Part shown: piece by piece, positions 8,016 to 15,892 of the stretch
How the letters are laid out: every line of letters starts with the position of its first letter
Numbering within the stretch: position 1 is the first letter of the stretch
Origin: Marivirga sp. ANT-B6
GTDB taxonomy: Bacteria; Bacteroidota; Bacteroidia; Cytophagales; Cyclobacteriaceae
Assembly: GCA_001683905.1 (NCBI GenBank)
Contig: LXQK01000017.1
Location: 1 to 49,446, forward strand
Length of the DNA: 49,446 bases
Direction: 5' to 3'
Program-made: the position numbers and the translations under genes
The notes under the pieces: model-generated
The model's database searches: none
Told to the model about the DNA's origin: nothing
What the model saw: the letters and a program-made list of their open reading frames with translations, nothing else

Positions 8016-9773
8016 ATGACAGCATATTTACTGAGTTTGATCATCTTTGTTCCGCTTTTTGGCGCGCTGATTATTTTAGCTATCCCATCAGCAGCAATCC
8101 GGTCCATCAAATATTTGGCTATAGCCATTACCTTTTTACAAATTATTCTTGCGGGCTTTATCTATTCCGTCTATGAAAAGGGGCCAGATGCTCCTGCAGG
8201 TGTACATATCGAGGCAGCCTACCAACTTCAGGAAAAAGCACCCTGGATCAACCTGGACCTTGGCTCTTTAGGTACACTTTCTATCGAATACTTTGTAGCT
8301 GTTGATGGTATCAGTATCACGATGGTGTTATTGGCGGCGATTGTTATGTTCATTGGTGCCATCAGTTCGCTTCAGATCCAGGTAAAGGTAAAAGGCTATT
8401 TTTTTCTTTACCTGCTGCTTTCGGGCACGGTGATGGGTTGTTTTCTGGCATTGGATTTTTTCCTGTTTTACCTCTTTTTTGAGTTTATGCTATTACCTAT
8501 GTATTTTCTGATCGGGCTATGGGGTGGGCCACGAAGAGAATACGCTTCCATTAAATTTTTTCTCTATACTTTAGCAGGCTCCATCTTTATCCTGATCGCC
8601 ATGATCAGTTTATATATATCAGTCATTGATCCTGCTGCTACGGCTGTACAGGCAGGGTTAATTGATCATGTACAGGAAGCTACATCAGAAAATATCATAC
8701 AGTTACAACAGATGATGCGCGAGAACAAGATTGACGCTGGCAACATGGTCCATACCTTCAATATGGTCTCCATGGCCGATTCGGCTAATTTTATCCCGGG
8801 TTCTCTACTGGATGTTTTAAACCAAAAGCTCATCTTTGGCAATGCTGCCAGATTATGGGTCTTTTTGGCGTTGTTCATCGGTTTTGCCATCAAATTACCG
8901 GCCGTTCCATTGCATACCTGGTTACCCGATGCGCACGTAGAGGCTCCAACGCCGGTATCGGTGGTGCTGGCAGGAATCCTCTTAAAGATTGGAGCCTATG
9001 GAATCATTCGGACAGCATTTTCTATCTTCCCGGAAGGAGCTGTTCACTATTCCTGGTTAATTGGATTTCTGGGTATCCTATCTATTATTTATGGAGGATT
9101 TAATGCGCTGGCCATGCGCGATCTTAAAAAGCTTATCGCCTATTCTTCTGTAGCGCATATGGGCTTTGTGCTGCTTGGGCTGGCGTCAGGAACCGCGGAA
9201 GGTATTAGCGGGGCTATTTATCAGATGTTTAGCCACGGCATCATTGCTTCTATGCTGTTCCTGATTGCGGGAGTCCTTTACGAACGAACCCATAATCGGA
9301 TGATCGAAGACTATAGTGGTCTGGCTACTAAAATGCCATACTTCACCATTGTGGTGGTCATTGCATTCTTTGCTTCTTTGGGTCTACCGGGATTCTCAGG
9401 CTTCATTGCGGAATTCCTGATCTTTTTGGGTGCCTTCAACGCGGCGAATGTCAACCAGCTGTTACCGCGCTGGATGGCAATTGTAGCTACGCTAGGCTTA
9501 ATACTCGGCGCTGCCTACTATTTATGGACGCTCCAACGCATGTTTTTTGGAAAGTACTTTGGCAAAGACGCTGCCTGGGATACGTTGTTGAGAGATTTAA
9601 GGCCAATAGAATATGTGATGTTCCTGCCTTTGATCATCCTTACACTATTCCTTGGGCTGTTTCCCCAGTTCTTTTTAGATCTGGTAAACCAATCTGTAGG
9701 GCAGCTGGTAACCCTCATTAATCAAACAGGCAAGGAAAACCTTGAGCTAATCCTACGCCATATTTCCCTTTAA
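8016..9773 (+). CDS. nuoM: NADH-quinone oxidoreductase subunit M
   Basis: This is an antiporter-like proton-pumping membrane subunit of complex I. Core motifs are visible: FYLFFEFMLLPMYFLIG with the key helix-5 glutamate, KLPAVPLHTWLPDAHVEAPTP, and LAGILLKIGAYG. At 585 residues it is longer than the usual 490-510. The excess is mainly a hydrophilic segment at about residues 205-262 between two helices, rich in Gln, Met, Asn and Asp. nuoN follows after 12 bases, so the two are almost certainly co-transcribed. Confidence 0.96.
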   Translation: MTAYLLSLIIFVPLFGALIILAIPSAAIRSIKYLAIAITFLQIILAGFIYSVYEKGPDAPAGVHIEAAYQLQEKAPWINLDLGSLGTLSIEYFVAVDGISITMVLLAAIVMFIGAISSLQIQVKVKGYFFLYLLLSGTVMGCFLALDFFLFYLFFEFMLLPMYFLIGLWGGPRREYASIKFFLYTLAGSIFILIAMISLYISVIDPAATAVQAGLIDHVQEATSENIIQLQQMMRENKIDAGNMVHTFNMVSMADSANFIPGSLLDVLNQKLIFGNAARLWVFLALFIGFAIKLPAVPLHTWLPDAHVEAPTPVSVVLAGILLKIGAYGIIRTAFSIFPEGAVHYSWLIGFLGILSIIYGGFNALAMRDLKKLIAYSSVAHMGFVLLGLASGTAEGISGAIYQMFSHGIIASMLFLIAGVLYERTHNRMIEDYSGLATKMPYFTIVVVIAFFASLGLPGFSGFIAEFLIFLGAFNAANVNQLLPRWMAIVATLGLILGAAYYLWTLQRMFFGKYFGKDAAWDTLLRDLRPIEYVMFLPLIILTLFLGLFPQFFLDLVNQSVGQLVTLINQTGKENLELILRHISL

Positions 9774-9785
9774 ACGCTTTACTTC

Positions 9786-11321
9786 GTGCCAGACGTCTCT
9801 CAAATGCAAGGATTAACGAATAAATTAGCTGAAATCACAGCTAGTGTATCCTCCTTTCTACCTGAAATTTCTCTGGCAGTATCGATTATTATCATCCTGA
9901 TCTATGACCTGATCACGCACAAAAGGCAAAGGCAGTATCTCCTGTTGTTTGCATTGGTTGCTCTCCTGCTGACTGGGTACTTAACGAGCCTTCAATGGCT
10001 AAGCGCATCGAGAGGGGCAGAAGAATTTCTCTTTAATGACATGCTCGTGCTCGACAAAGCCAGCATTTTTGCGAAGTTTGTTTTTCTGGTTGCAGGAATC
10101 CTTACGATCCTGATGTCCTGGCCCGACAGGGCACACAAGCCAATGCTTTCAATTCCAGGTGAGCAGGTAATCTTACTGGTAGGGCTTGTCTTAGGTACTT
10201 TCCTGCTTTGCATGTCGGTAAACTTGCTCATGGTGTATCTCGCACTGGAGCTTATCTCCCTCTGCTCCTATATCTTGTGCACGATGAACGGCGATAAACC
10301 AGGATCCGAGGCTGGCCTTAAATTTATCCTTTTTGGGGCGGTATCTTCTGCTTTTATGCTTTACGGCATGTCATTATTCTATGGCTTTACCGGGAGTCTG
10401 CACATCAATGATCCCTCCTTTGTAGCAGGCCTTGAAACTATCCACTGGCTCCCTTTGACTGTCGCTGGCTTGCTCGTCATCAGTGGGTTTCTCTTTAAGA
10501 TCGCTGCTTTTCCGTTCCAGGTATGGGCGCCCGATGTTTACCAGGGCTCTCCTACGCCCATTGTAGCGTTTTTCTCCGTGGCACCAAAAATAGCAGGTCT
10601 ATTTATCCTTATCCGGTTTACAAATGCCTATAGCTTTGTCGATCTTGCCACCTACTGGCAGGAAATATTGGCTGCCGTGGCAATCCTCTCCATGACGGTA
10701 GGTAATTTTGCTGCAATAAGGCAAAAAAACGCCAAGCGCATGCTTGCCTATTCTTCGATCGCGCATGGTGGTTTTCTGTTGTGCGGCCTGGTTACATTCA
10801 CTGACTTTGGTCTTAGTGCGCTATTGTTTTATGCAGCAATCTATGTTTTAATGAACTTTGCAGCATTCTTAATAGTCATGCTTCTGGAGGGAAAAACACA
10901 TTCTTTGGAGATGGACACTTTTAAAGGACTGGGATTGAAGTTCCCAGTTTTAGGGGTACTCACTATTGTAGCCATGATTGCTTTAACAGGTCTACCACCG
11001 ACTGCAGGTTTTACGGCGAAGTTTCTAATATTTTCTTCCATTTGGGCGGCTTATGCCAGTTCGGCAAAACCTATATTACTGTATCTGTTAATATTTGGGC
11101 TGTTTAATACCGTTATATCCCTGGCCTATTATTTAAAGATCCCATATCTCCTGTTTTTTAAAGAATCGGCAGTAACAATGGTTTCTGACCGAAAAGACTA
11201 TCTAAAAAATATTTTATTGGTTTTTTTAATTATTCCGATCATTCTGCTGTTCTTTAAATCTGAGTGGTTGTTGTACATAATTAATAGTATTACCTTTGTA
11301 TTTCAAAAGGTGCACAAATGA
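9786..11321 (+). CDS. nuoN: NADH-quinone oxidoreductase subunit N
   Basis: This is the third antiporter-like proton-pumping subunit of complex I, 511 residues, with about 14 predicted helices. Motifs include MVYLALELISLCSYIL, with the helix-5 glutamate, FPFQVWAPDVYQGSPTP, and RMLAYSSIAHGGFLL. The start is GTG at 9786 or the in-frame ATG at 9804, six codons later; neither has a strong ribosome binding site. Its stop codon overlaps the ATG of the following amidotransferase gene (ATGA at 11318-11321). Confidence 0.96.
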   Translation: MPDVSQMQGLTNKLAEITASVSSFLPEISLAVSIIIILIYDLITHKRQRQYLLLFALVALLLTGYLTSLQWLSASRGAEEFLFNDMLVLDKASIFAKFVFLVAGILTILMSWPDRAHKPMLSIPGEQVILLVGLVLGTFLLCMSVNLLMVYLALELISLCSYILCTMNGDKPGSEAGLKFILFGAVSSAFMLYGMSLFYGFTGSLHINDPSFVAGLETIHWLPLTVAGLLVISGFLFKIAAFPFQVWAPDVYQGSPTPIVAFFSVAPKIAGLFILIRFTNAYSFVDLATYWQEILAAVAILSMTVGNFAAIRQKNAKRMLAYSSIAHGGFLLCGLVTFTDFGLSALLFYAAIYVLMNFAAFLIVMLLEGKTHSLEMDTFKGLGLKFPVLGVLTIVAMIALTGLPPTAGFTAKFLIFSSIWAAYASSAKPILLYLLIFGLFNTVISLAYYLKIPYLLFFKESAVTMVSDRKDYLKNILLVFLIIPIILLFFKSEWLLYIINSITFVFQKVHK

Positions 11322-13204
11322 GTGATAGCATAAAACACGAGTGCGGTATTGCAATGATCCGGTTGCGAAAGCCTCTTCCCTATTATATTGAAAAATATGG
11401 TTCGCCCCTTTATGCCGTAAACAAGCTTTACCTCTTAATGGAGAAGCAGCACAACCGTGGCCAGGATGGTGCGGGGGTTGCCAACATTAAAATAGCTGTG
11501 AGACCAGGTTCCAGGTACATCAGCCGTTATCGCTCGATCAACAGCCAGCCCATTGCACATATTTTTAAGAAAATCACCAAAAAACTCGCCAGGGCACAAA
11601 AAGAAGGAAAAAATAAGTTTTATAATGCCGAATGGTTGCAAACCAACTGTGCCTTTACCGGAGAGGTGTGGCTCGGTCATCTACGCTATGGCACCCACGG
11701 ACAAAATAGTGTTGAGAACTGCCACCCAATGCTTCGGCAGAATAATTGGCGCAGCAGAAATCTGGTTGTCGCAGGTAACTTCAATATGACCAATGTGGAT
11801 GAGCTTTTTGATAACCTGATCAAACTCGGCCAGCACCCCAAAGAAAAGATGGATACGGTGACGGTGATGGAGAAAATCGGCCACTTCCTGGACGAAGAAA
11901 ATCAACTTATCTTCAACAAATACAAAGACAAGTATACGAACGAAGAAATTACCGACATCATAGAGCACGAACTGGACCTGCAACGGGTTTTGCGTAGATC
12001 GTGTAAAGATTTTGATGGCGGGTATGCTATGGCTGGTATGACAGGCCATGGTGCTGCTTTTGTAGCAAGAGATCCTGCAGGCATCAGGCCAGCTTATTAT
12101 TATGCCGATGATGAGGTGGTCGTAGTTGCTTCAGAGAAACCGGCCATTAAAACGGCATTCAATGTAGAATATGACCAAATACAGGAAATTGAACCAGGTC
12201 ATGCTTTGATTATTAATAAAGCCGGAGATTATGACCAGTATCCTTTTATCGATCAGATAGAAAAACGGTCTTGCAGTTTTGAAAGAATTTATTTTTCACG
12301 GGGCACCGACCCGGATATCTACAACGAACGCAAGAAGCTGGGCAGATTATTGATCCCGCAGGTTTTAAAGTCGATCAATTTTGACCTTAAAAATACTGTC
12401 TTTTCCTATATTCCGAATACCGCGGAAACAGCTTTTCTAGGGATGACTGCCGGTTTGGAAGATTATTTGATCAGCCAGAGAAAAGATATCTTTATCGACG
12501 GGAAGCCGCATATTGATTCACTTGAACAAATACTTTCCTTTAGGCCTCGTATAGAAAAACTCGTTATCAAAGATGCTAAGTTGCGTACATTTATAACAGA
12601 CGACGCACACCGCGATGAATTAGTGGCGCACGTCTATGATACAACCTATGAGGTTATAAAAAAAGAGCAGGACACCGTTGTGCTGATAGATGACTCTATT
12701 GTTCGTGGCACTACGCTTGAAAAAAGCATTTTGAAAATGCTTGACAGATTAAGACCAAAAAAGATTGTGGTAGTTTCTTCTGCTCCGCAGATCAGGTTTC
12801 CCGACTGCTATGGAATTGACATGTCAAAGATGAAAGATTTTATTGCTTTCAGAGCAGTTCTGGAACTACTTAAGGAAACCGGGAACGAGAACCTGCTCGA
12901 GGAAGTGTATGAAAAGTGCTTGCGCTCCGTAAATGAACCGCGCGTTATTAACCATGTGAAAGAATTATACGATCCATTCACCTATCACCAGGTATCCCGA
13001 AAAATTAGTGAAATTGTCACGCCACCCGGTATGAAAGCCGAAGTTGAAGTGGTATACCAGACCGTCGAAAACCTGCATAAAGCTTGCCCTAACCATTCTG
13101 GTGATTGGTATTTTACAGGCAACTATCCTACACCGGGTGGGAATAAAGTCGTCAATAAAGCATTTGTCAATTTTATGGAGGGTAAAATGATTAGGGCATA
13201 TTAG
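11318..13204 (+). CDS. PurF-like amidophosphoribosyltransferase (long Bacteroidota form)
   Basis: The N-terminus is a class II glutamine amidotransferase domain: HECGIAM with the presumed nucleophile Cys9, then EKQHNRGQDGAGV and LGHLRYGTHGQ. The C-terminal half is a phosphoribosyltransferase domain with the PRPP-binding VLIDDSIVRGTT at about residues 456-467. PurF makes phosphoribosylamine from PRPP and glutamine, the first step of purine synthesis. At 628 residues this protein is much longer than ordinary PurF (470-510), matching a longer paralogue that I recall in Bacteroidota. Cys9 would need removal of eight residues to become N-terminal. The start overlaps the nuoN stop. Whether this is the main PurF or a paralogue with another role cannot be decided here, so I give no symbol. 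Confidence 0.88.
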   Translation: MSDSIKHECGIAMIRLRKPLPYYIEKYGSPLYAVNKLYLLMEKQHNRGQDGAGVANIKIAVRPGSRYISRYRSINSQPIAHIFKKITKKLARAQKEGKNKFYNAEWLQTNCAFTGEVWLGHLRYGTHGQNSVENCHPMLRQNNWRSRNLVVAGNFNMTNVDELFDNLIKLGQHPKEKMDTVTVMEKIGHFLDEENQLIFNKYKDKYTNEEITDIIEHELDLQRVLRRSCKDFDGGYAMAGMTGHGAAFVARDPAGIRPAYYYADDEVVVVASEKPAIKTAFNVEYDQIQEIEPGHALIINKAGDYDQYPFIDQIEKRSCSFERIYFSRGTDPDIYNERKKLGRLLIPQVLKSINFDLKNTVFSYIPNTAETAFLGMTAGLEDYLISQRKDIFIDGKPHIDSLEQILSFRPRIEKLVIKDAKLRTFITDDAHRDELVAHVYDTTYEVIKKEQDTVVLIDDSIVRGTTLEKSILKMLDRLRPKKIVVVSSAPQIRFPDCYGIDMSKMKDFIAFRAVLELLKETGNENLLEEVYEKCLRSVNEPRVINHVKELYDPFTYHQVSRKISEIVTPPGMKAEVEVVYQTVENLHKACPNHSGDWYFTGNYPTPGGNKVVNKAFVNFMEGKMIRAY

Positions 13205-13248
13205 GCTGCTTAGCTTATACTCAAGTTTCGCAGCATCCGTTTTGTCAC

Positions 13249-13274
13249 AATTTTTGCTTCAAAAGGCAAAAATT
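13249..13274. terminator. Possible terminator after the PurF-like gene
   Basis: A perfect 9-bp inverted repeat, AATTTTTGC at 13249-13257 and GCAAAAATT at 13266-13274, has an 8-base loop and starts 45 bases after the stop of the PurF-like gene. The stem is AT-rich and no T-run follows, so terminator function is only a suggestion from position. Confidence 0.3.
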
Positions 13275-13300
13275 CCGCCAAACCTACATCCTAACTTTCA

Positions 13301-13374
13301 TTAACCACGGGTTGCGCCAAAGGCATGGCTATGCCAAAACCCGTGGCTAATCACATTTGACCCCGCTGGGGTCA
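13301..13374. repeat. REP-like pair of hairpins
   Basis: The first element is a nested hairpin. The outer arms are 13301-13313 and 13338-13350 (TTAACCACGGGTT against AACCCGTGGCTAA, 12 of 13 pairs). Inside is the short hairpin GGCAT-GGCT-ATGCC at 13322-13335. Seven bases later comes a second, perfect hairpin, TGACCCC-GCT-GGGGTCA, at 13358-13374. GC-rich palindromes of this kind in an AT-rich spacer resemble dispersed REP elements mobilised by REP-associated tyrosine transposases. No transposase is nearby, and copy number cannot be checked from one window. Confidence 0.5.
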
Positions 13375-13931
13375 GGCGCGGAAATTTTTAAGATATTAGT
13401 TAGAACCGGAAAATACCAATCCTGCTTTTAGCAACGCTGAGAAGGCTTATGCCCCTCTCACTTCCTTAAATCAATGTGCGAAACATGAGTCTTATATAGC
13501 CTATCGAGAGGTGCATCTATCCATGTAGGGAATAACTTTATCAAAAGCAAAAGTTCAGCTCATTCTCAAAACCTTGGATGGAGGCACTTTCCCGCTTGAT
13601 GTTCTGCCATAGAAAATATCATCGGAGCGCTTTTCCCAGGATGGATTTATCTTTAAAATTCCCCGACGACGAATAATATTCCATGAAATAGGGAATTTTC
13701 AAAATAATCACAAAAAAAATAGTTAAAAACATTGTGTAGTATAATTCTATTATATACATTTGACCCAAATAATAAAAGCAATCAAAACCGCACTAACATA
13801 TCCTTTGTTCTCTCCTGGTAGAGAAATCAATTCCCCTCTAACACTGGTTTTGAGGCCGTAAGGTCTATGCTGCATTTGCAATTACCTACGCGGTAGTTCT
13901 ATACCCCAAGAAAATCCCTTAAAATAACATC

Positions 13932-13948
13932 GACTGATCTGATCAGTC
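13932..13948. promoter_or_regulatory. Perfect 17-bp palindrome upstream of the arginine operon
   Basis: The sequence GACTGATC-T-GATCAGTC is an uninterrupted inverted repeat with 8-bp arms and a one-base centre, ending 19 bases before the first codon of the operon. Its size, symmetry and position fit a dimeric repressor operator. It does not look like the E. coli ARG box. Regulator unknown; function inferred. Confidence 0.45.
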
Positions 13949-13967
13949 TAATCTATATATTATTCCC

Positions 13968-14645
13968 ATGTCCGACTTTATTGTAAAGATAGCCGACAAA
14001 ACACATCATCATTATGCCGACGAAATCTGCTTCCAGATGGAAGAAAGCGCTAAAGCCCGAGGAACCGGCATAGCCAGGAGAAGCCCGGAGTACGTCAAGC
14101 TTAAGATGGAAGAGGGAAAAGCTATTATTGCGTACACCAAAAAAGGCGTACTTGTTGGCTTCTGCTATATAGAAACATGGAGCCACAGCAAATATGTCGC
14201 CAACTCGGGATTGATTGTAATGCCCGATTTTAGAAAAAGTGGGGCAGCCCGCGCCATTAAGCAAAAAGCATTTGCTTTATCTCGTTCTAAATATCCTCTT
14301 GCCAAAGTCTTTGGCTTGACCACCAGTCTGCCTGTTATGAAATTGAATTCGGAACTTGGGTATTACCCTGTCACTTTTTCTGAACTTACGGATGACAAAG
14401 ACTTCTGGAAAGGATGCTCCAGCTGTGTGAATTATGAGATATTGACAGCAAAAGAGCACAAAAACTGCTTGTGCACGGGCATGTTATATGACCCTTTGGA
14501 TGCAAAAAGAAAAAAGTGGTACTTTATCAAAAACTTAAGCTTCTATAAGAGCTTAAGCCGCATCAAACAAGCACTTTTTATCAAAAAAGATGTCAAAGAG
14601 CTGATTTCTTTCTCTATGATGAAGATCAGCAATATGCTTGGATAG
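13968..14645 (+). CDS. GNAT-type N-acylglutamate synthase (first step of arginine synthesis)
   Basis: This is a 225-residue acyltransferase of the GNAT fold, with the typical beta-4 / beta-5 region ANSGLIVMPDFRKSGAARAI near residues 78-97. It opens an otherwise complete arginine operon that lacks a classical argA or argJ. In Bacteroides thetaiotaomicron a GNAT protein encoded beside argG has been assigned by mutant fitness data as the N-acylglutamate (probably succinylglutamate) synthase, and this gene has the same context. A C-terminal set of four cysteines, Cys150, Cys153, Cys167 and Cys169, could bind a metal. argG follows after 53 bases. The GNAT call is firm; the substrate is inferred from context. 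Confidence 0.75.
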   Translation: MSDFIVKIADKTHHHYADEICFQMEESAKARGTGIARRSPEYVKLKMEEGKAIIAYTKKGVLVGFCYIETWSHSKYVANSGLIVMPDFRKSGAARAIKQKAFALSRSKYPLAKVFGLTTSLPVMKLNSELGYYPVTFSELTDDKDFWKGCSSCVNYEILTAKEHKNCLCTGMLYDPLDAKRKKWYFIKNLSFYKSLSRIKQALFIKKDVKELISFSMMKISNMLG

Positions 14646-14698
14646 TTCGTTTGATTAAAAATAATTCATCAGGCCAAATCGGCTAAAACAATTAATAT

Positions 14699-15892
14699 AT
14701 GGGTAAAAAAGTGGTATTGGCTTTTAGTGGTGGTTTAGACACATCTTATTGTGTCAAATACTTATCAGCACAAGGCCTTGATGTATATTCAGCAATTGTT
14801 AATACCGGAGGATTTAATGATGAAGAGTTACAGGCAATAGCGGATAGAGCCGGAGAATTAGGGGTAAAAGAGCATGTGACTATTGATAAAACCCCCGCCT
14901 TTTATCAGGAGTGCGTCAGGTTTTTAATCTTTGGTAATATTTTAAAAAATAATACCTATCCACTCTCGGTAAGTGCCGAAAGAGTATTCCAGGCACTCGC
15001 CATCGGTGAATATGCCAAGGCGCAACAGGCAGATTATATTGCCCATGGAAGTACAGGTGCAGGCAATGACCAGGTACGTTTCGATTTGGTGTTTAATATT
15101 ATCTGCCCCGAAATAAAAATTATTACCCCAATTCGGGATAATAAACTTTCAAGGGAAGATGAAATTAAATTTCTACAAGCGCATGGGGTCGGTGGAAGCT
15201 GGGAAAAATCGATGTATTCGATCAACAAAGGATTATGGGGAACCTCGGTGGGTGGCAAGGAGACGCTAACATCAGACCAATATTTACCTGAAGATGCTTT
15301 TCCCAGCCCGTTAAAGAAGGAGCAACCAGAAACCATAGCGTTAACTTTTGAAAAAGGGGAACCAAAAGGGGTTAACGGACAATCCTTCAAAAACCCTGTT
15401 CATGCCATCCAATATTTACAAACCATTGCAGCACCATTTGCCATTGGACGCGATATTCATGTTGGCGACACCATTATTGGCATTAAAGGAAGGGTTGGTT
15501 TTGAAGCTGCTGCACCGATGGTGCTGATCAAGGCTCACCATGCGCTTGAAAAGCATGTTTTAGGGAAATGGCAGTTGTATTGGAAAGATCAGCTAGCAAC
15601 CTGGTATGGCAATCTGGTTCATGAAGGCCAATTTCTTGACCCGGTGATGCGCAATATCGAAGCATTTCTGGAAGACACACAAAAAAATGTGTCCGGAACG
15701 GTAAAAGTACAGCTTGCGCCGTACAGGTTTCACATCTTAGGGATTACCTCCCCTTATGATATGATGTCTTCAGAATTTGGCAAATATGGGGAAATGAACA
15801 ATGCCTGGACAGGTGATGACGTCCGCGGTTTTTCCAAAATTGCTGGAAACCAAGCCATGATCTATCACAAAATGAATAAAAATGGACAGTAA
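14699..15892 (+). CDS. argG: Argininosuccinate synthase
   Basis: The enzyme joins citrulline and aspartate using ATP to give argininosuccinate, the penultimate step of arginine synthesis in the cytoplasm. The N-terminal PP-loop VVLAFSGGLDTSYCV binds ATP. Further matches are the GSTGAGNDQVRFD loop and TPIRDNKLSREDEI. The length of 397 residues is normal. Its last 11 bases overlap the start of argC, so translation of the two is likely coupled. It is the second gene of the operon. Confidence 0.96.
   Translation: MGKKVVLAFSGGLDTSYCVKYLSAQGLDVYSAIVNTGGFNDEELQAIADRAGELGVKEHVTIDKTPAFYQECVRFLIFGNILKNNTYPLSVSAERVFQALAIGEYAKAQQADYIAHGSTGAGNDQVRFDLVFNIICPEIKIITPIRDNKLSREDEIKFLQAHGVGGSWEKSMYSINKGLWGTSVGGKETLTSDQYLPEDAFPSPLKKEQPETIALTFEKGEPKGVNGQSFKNPVHAIQYLQTIAAPFAIGRDIHVGDTIIGIKGRVGFEAAAPMVLIKAHHALEKHVLGKWQLYWKDQLATWYGNLVHEGQFLDPVMRNIEAFLEDTQKNVSGTVKVQLAPYRFHILGITSPYDMMSSEFGKYGEMNNAWTGDDVRGFSKIAGNQAMIYHKMNKNGQ

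Larger units (their letters stand above)
13205..13967. other. 763-base gene-free region with several hairpins
   Basis: No frame on either strand gives a convincing protein. The stretch holds an AT-rich inverted repeat just after the PurF-like gene (13249-13274), a pair of strong REP-like hairpins (13301-13374), a 9-bp inverted repeat AAAATTCCC / GGGAATTTT at 13655-13663 and 13691-13699, and at its right end the promoter region and palindrome of the arginine operon. I found no tRNA, and no recognisable known RNA family. Confidence 0.7.

Noticed and set aside
13358-13374. TGACCCC/GGGGTCA hairpin as the terminator of the nuo-purF transcript
   Set aside because: No T-run follows on either strand and it lies about 150 bases after the last stop; a repeat element explains it better.
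13640-13720. Short minus-strand frames of 22-35 codons in the gap before the arg operon, some with protein-like composition
   Set aside because: They are too short, lack a recognisable family match or convincing start, and two frames compete. I cannot support a gene.
13849-13910. Small hairpin-forming stretch near 13890 considered as a tRNA
   Set aside because: There is no acceptor/anticodon/T-arm pattern and no CCA end; only a 4-bp stem is present.
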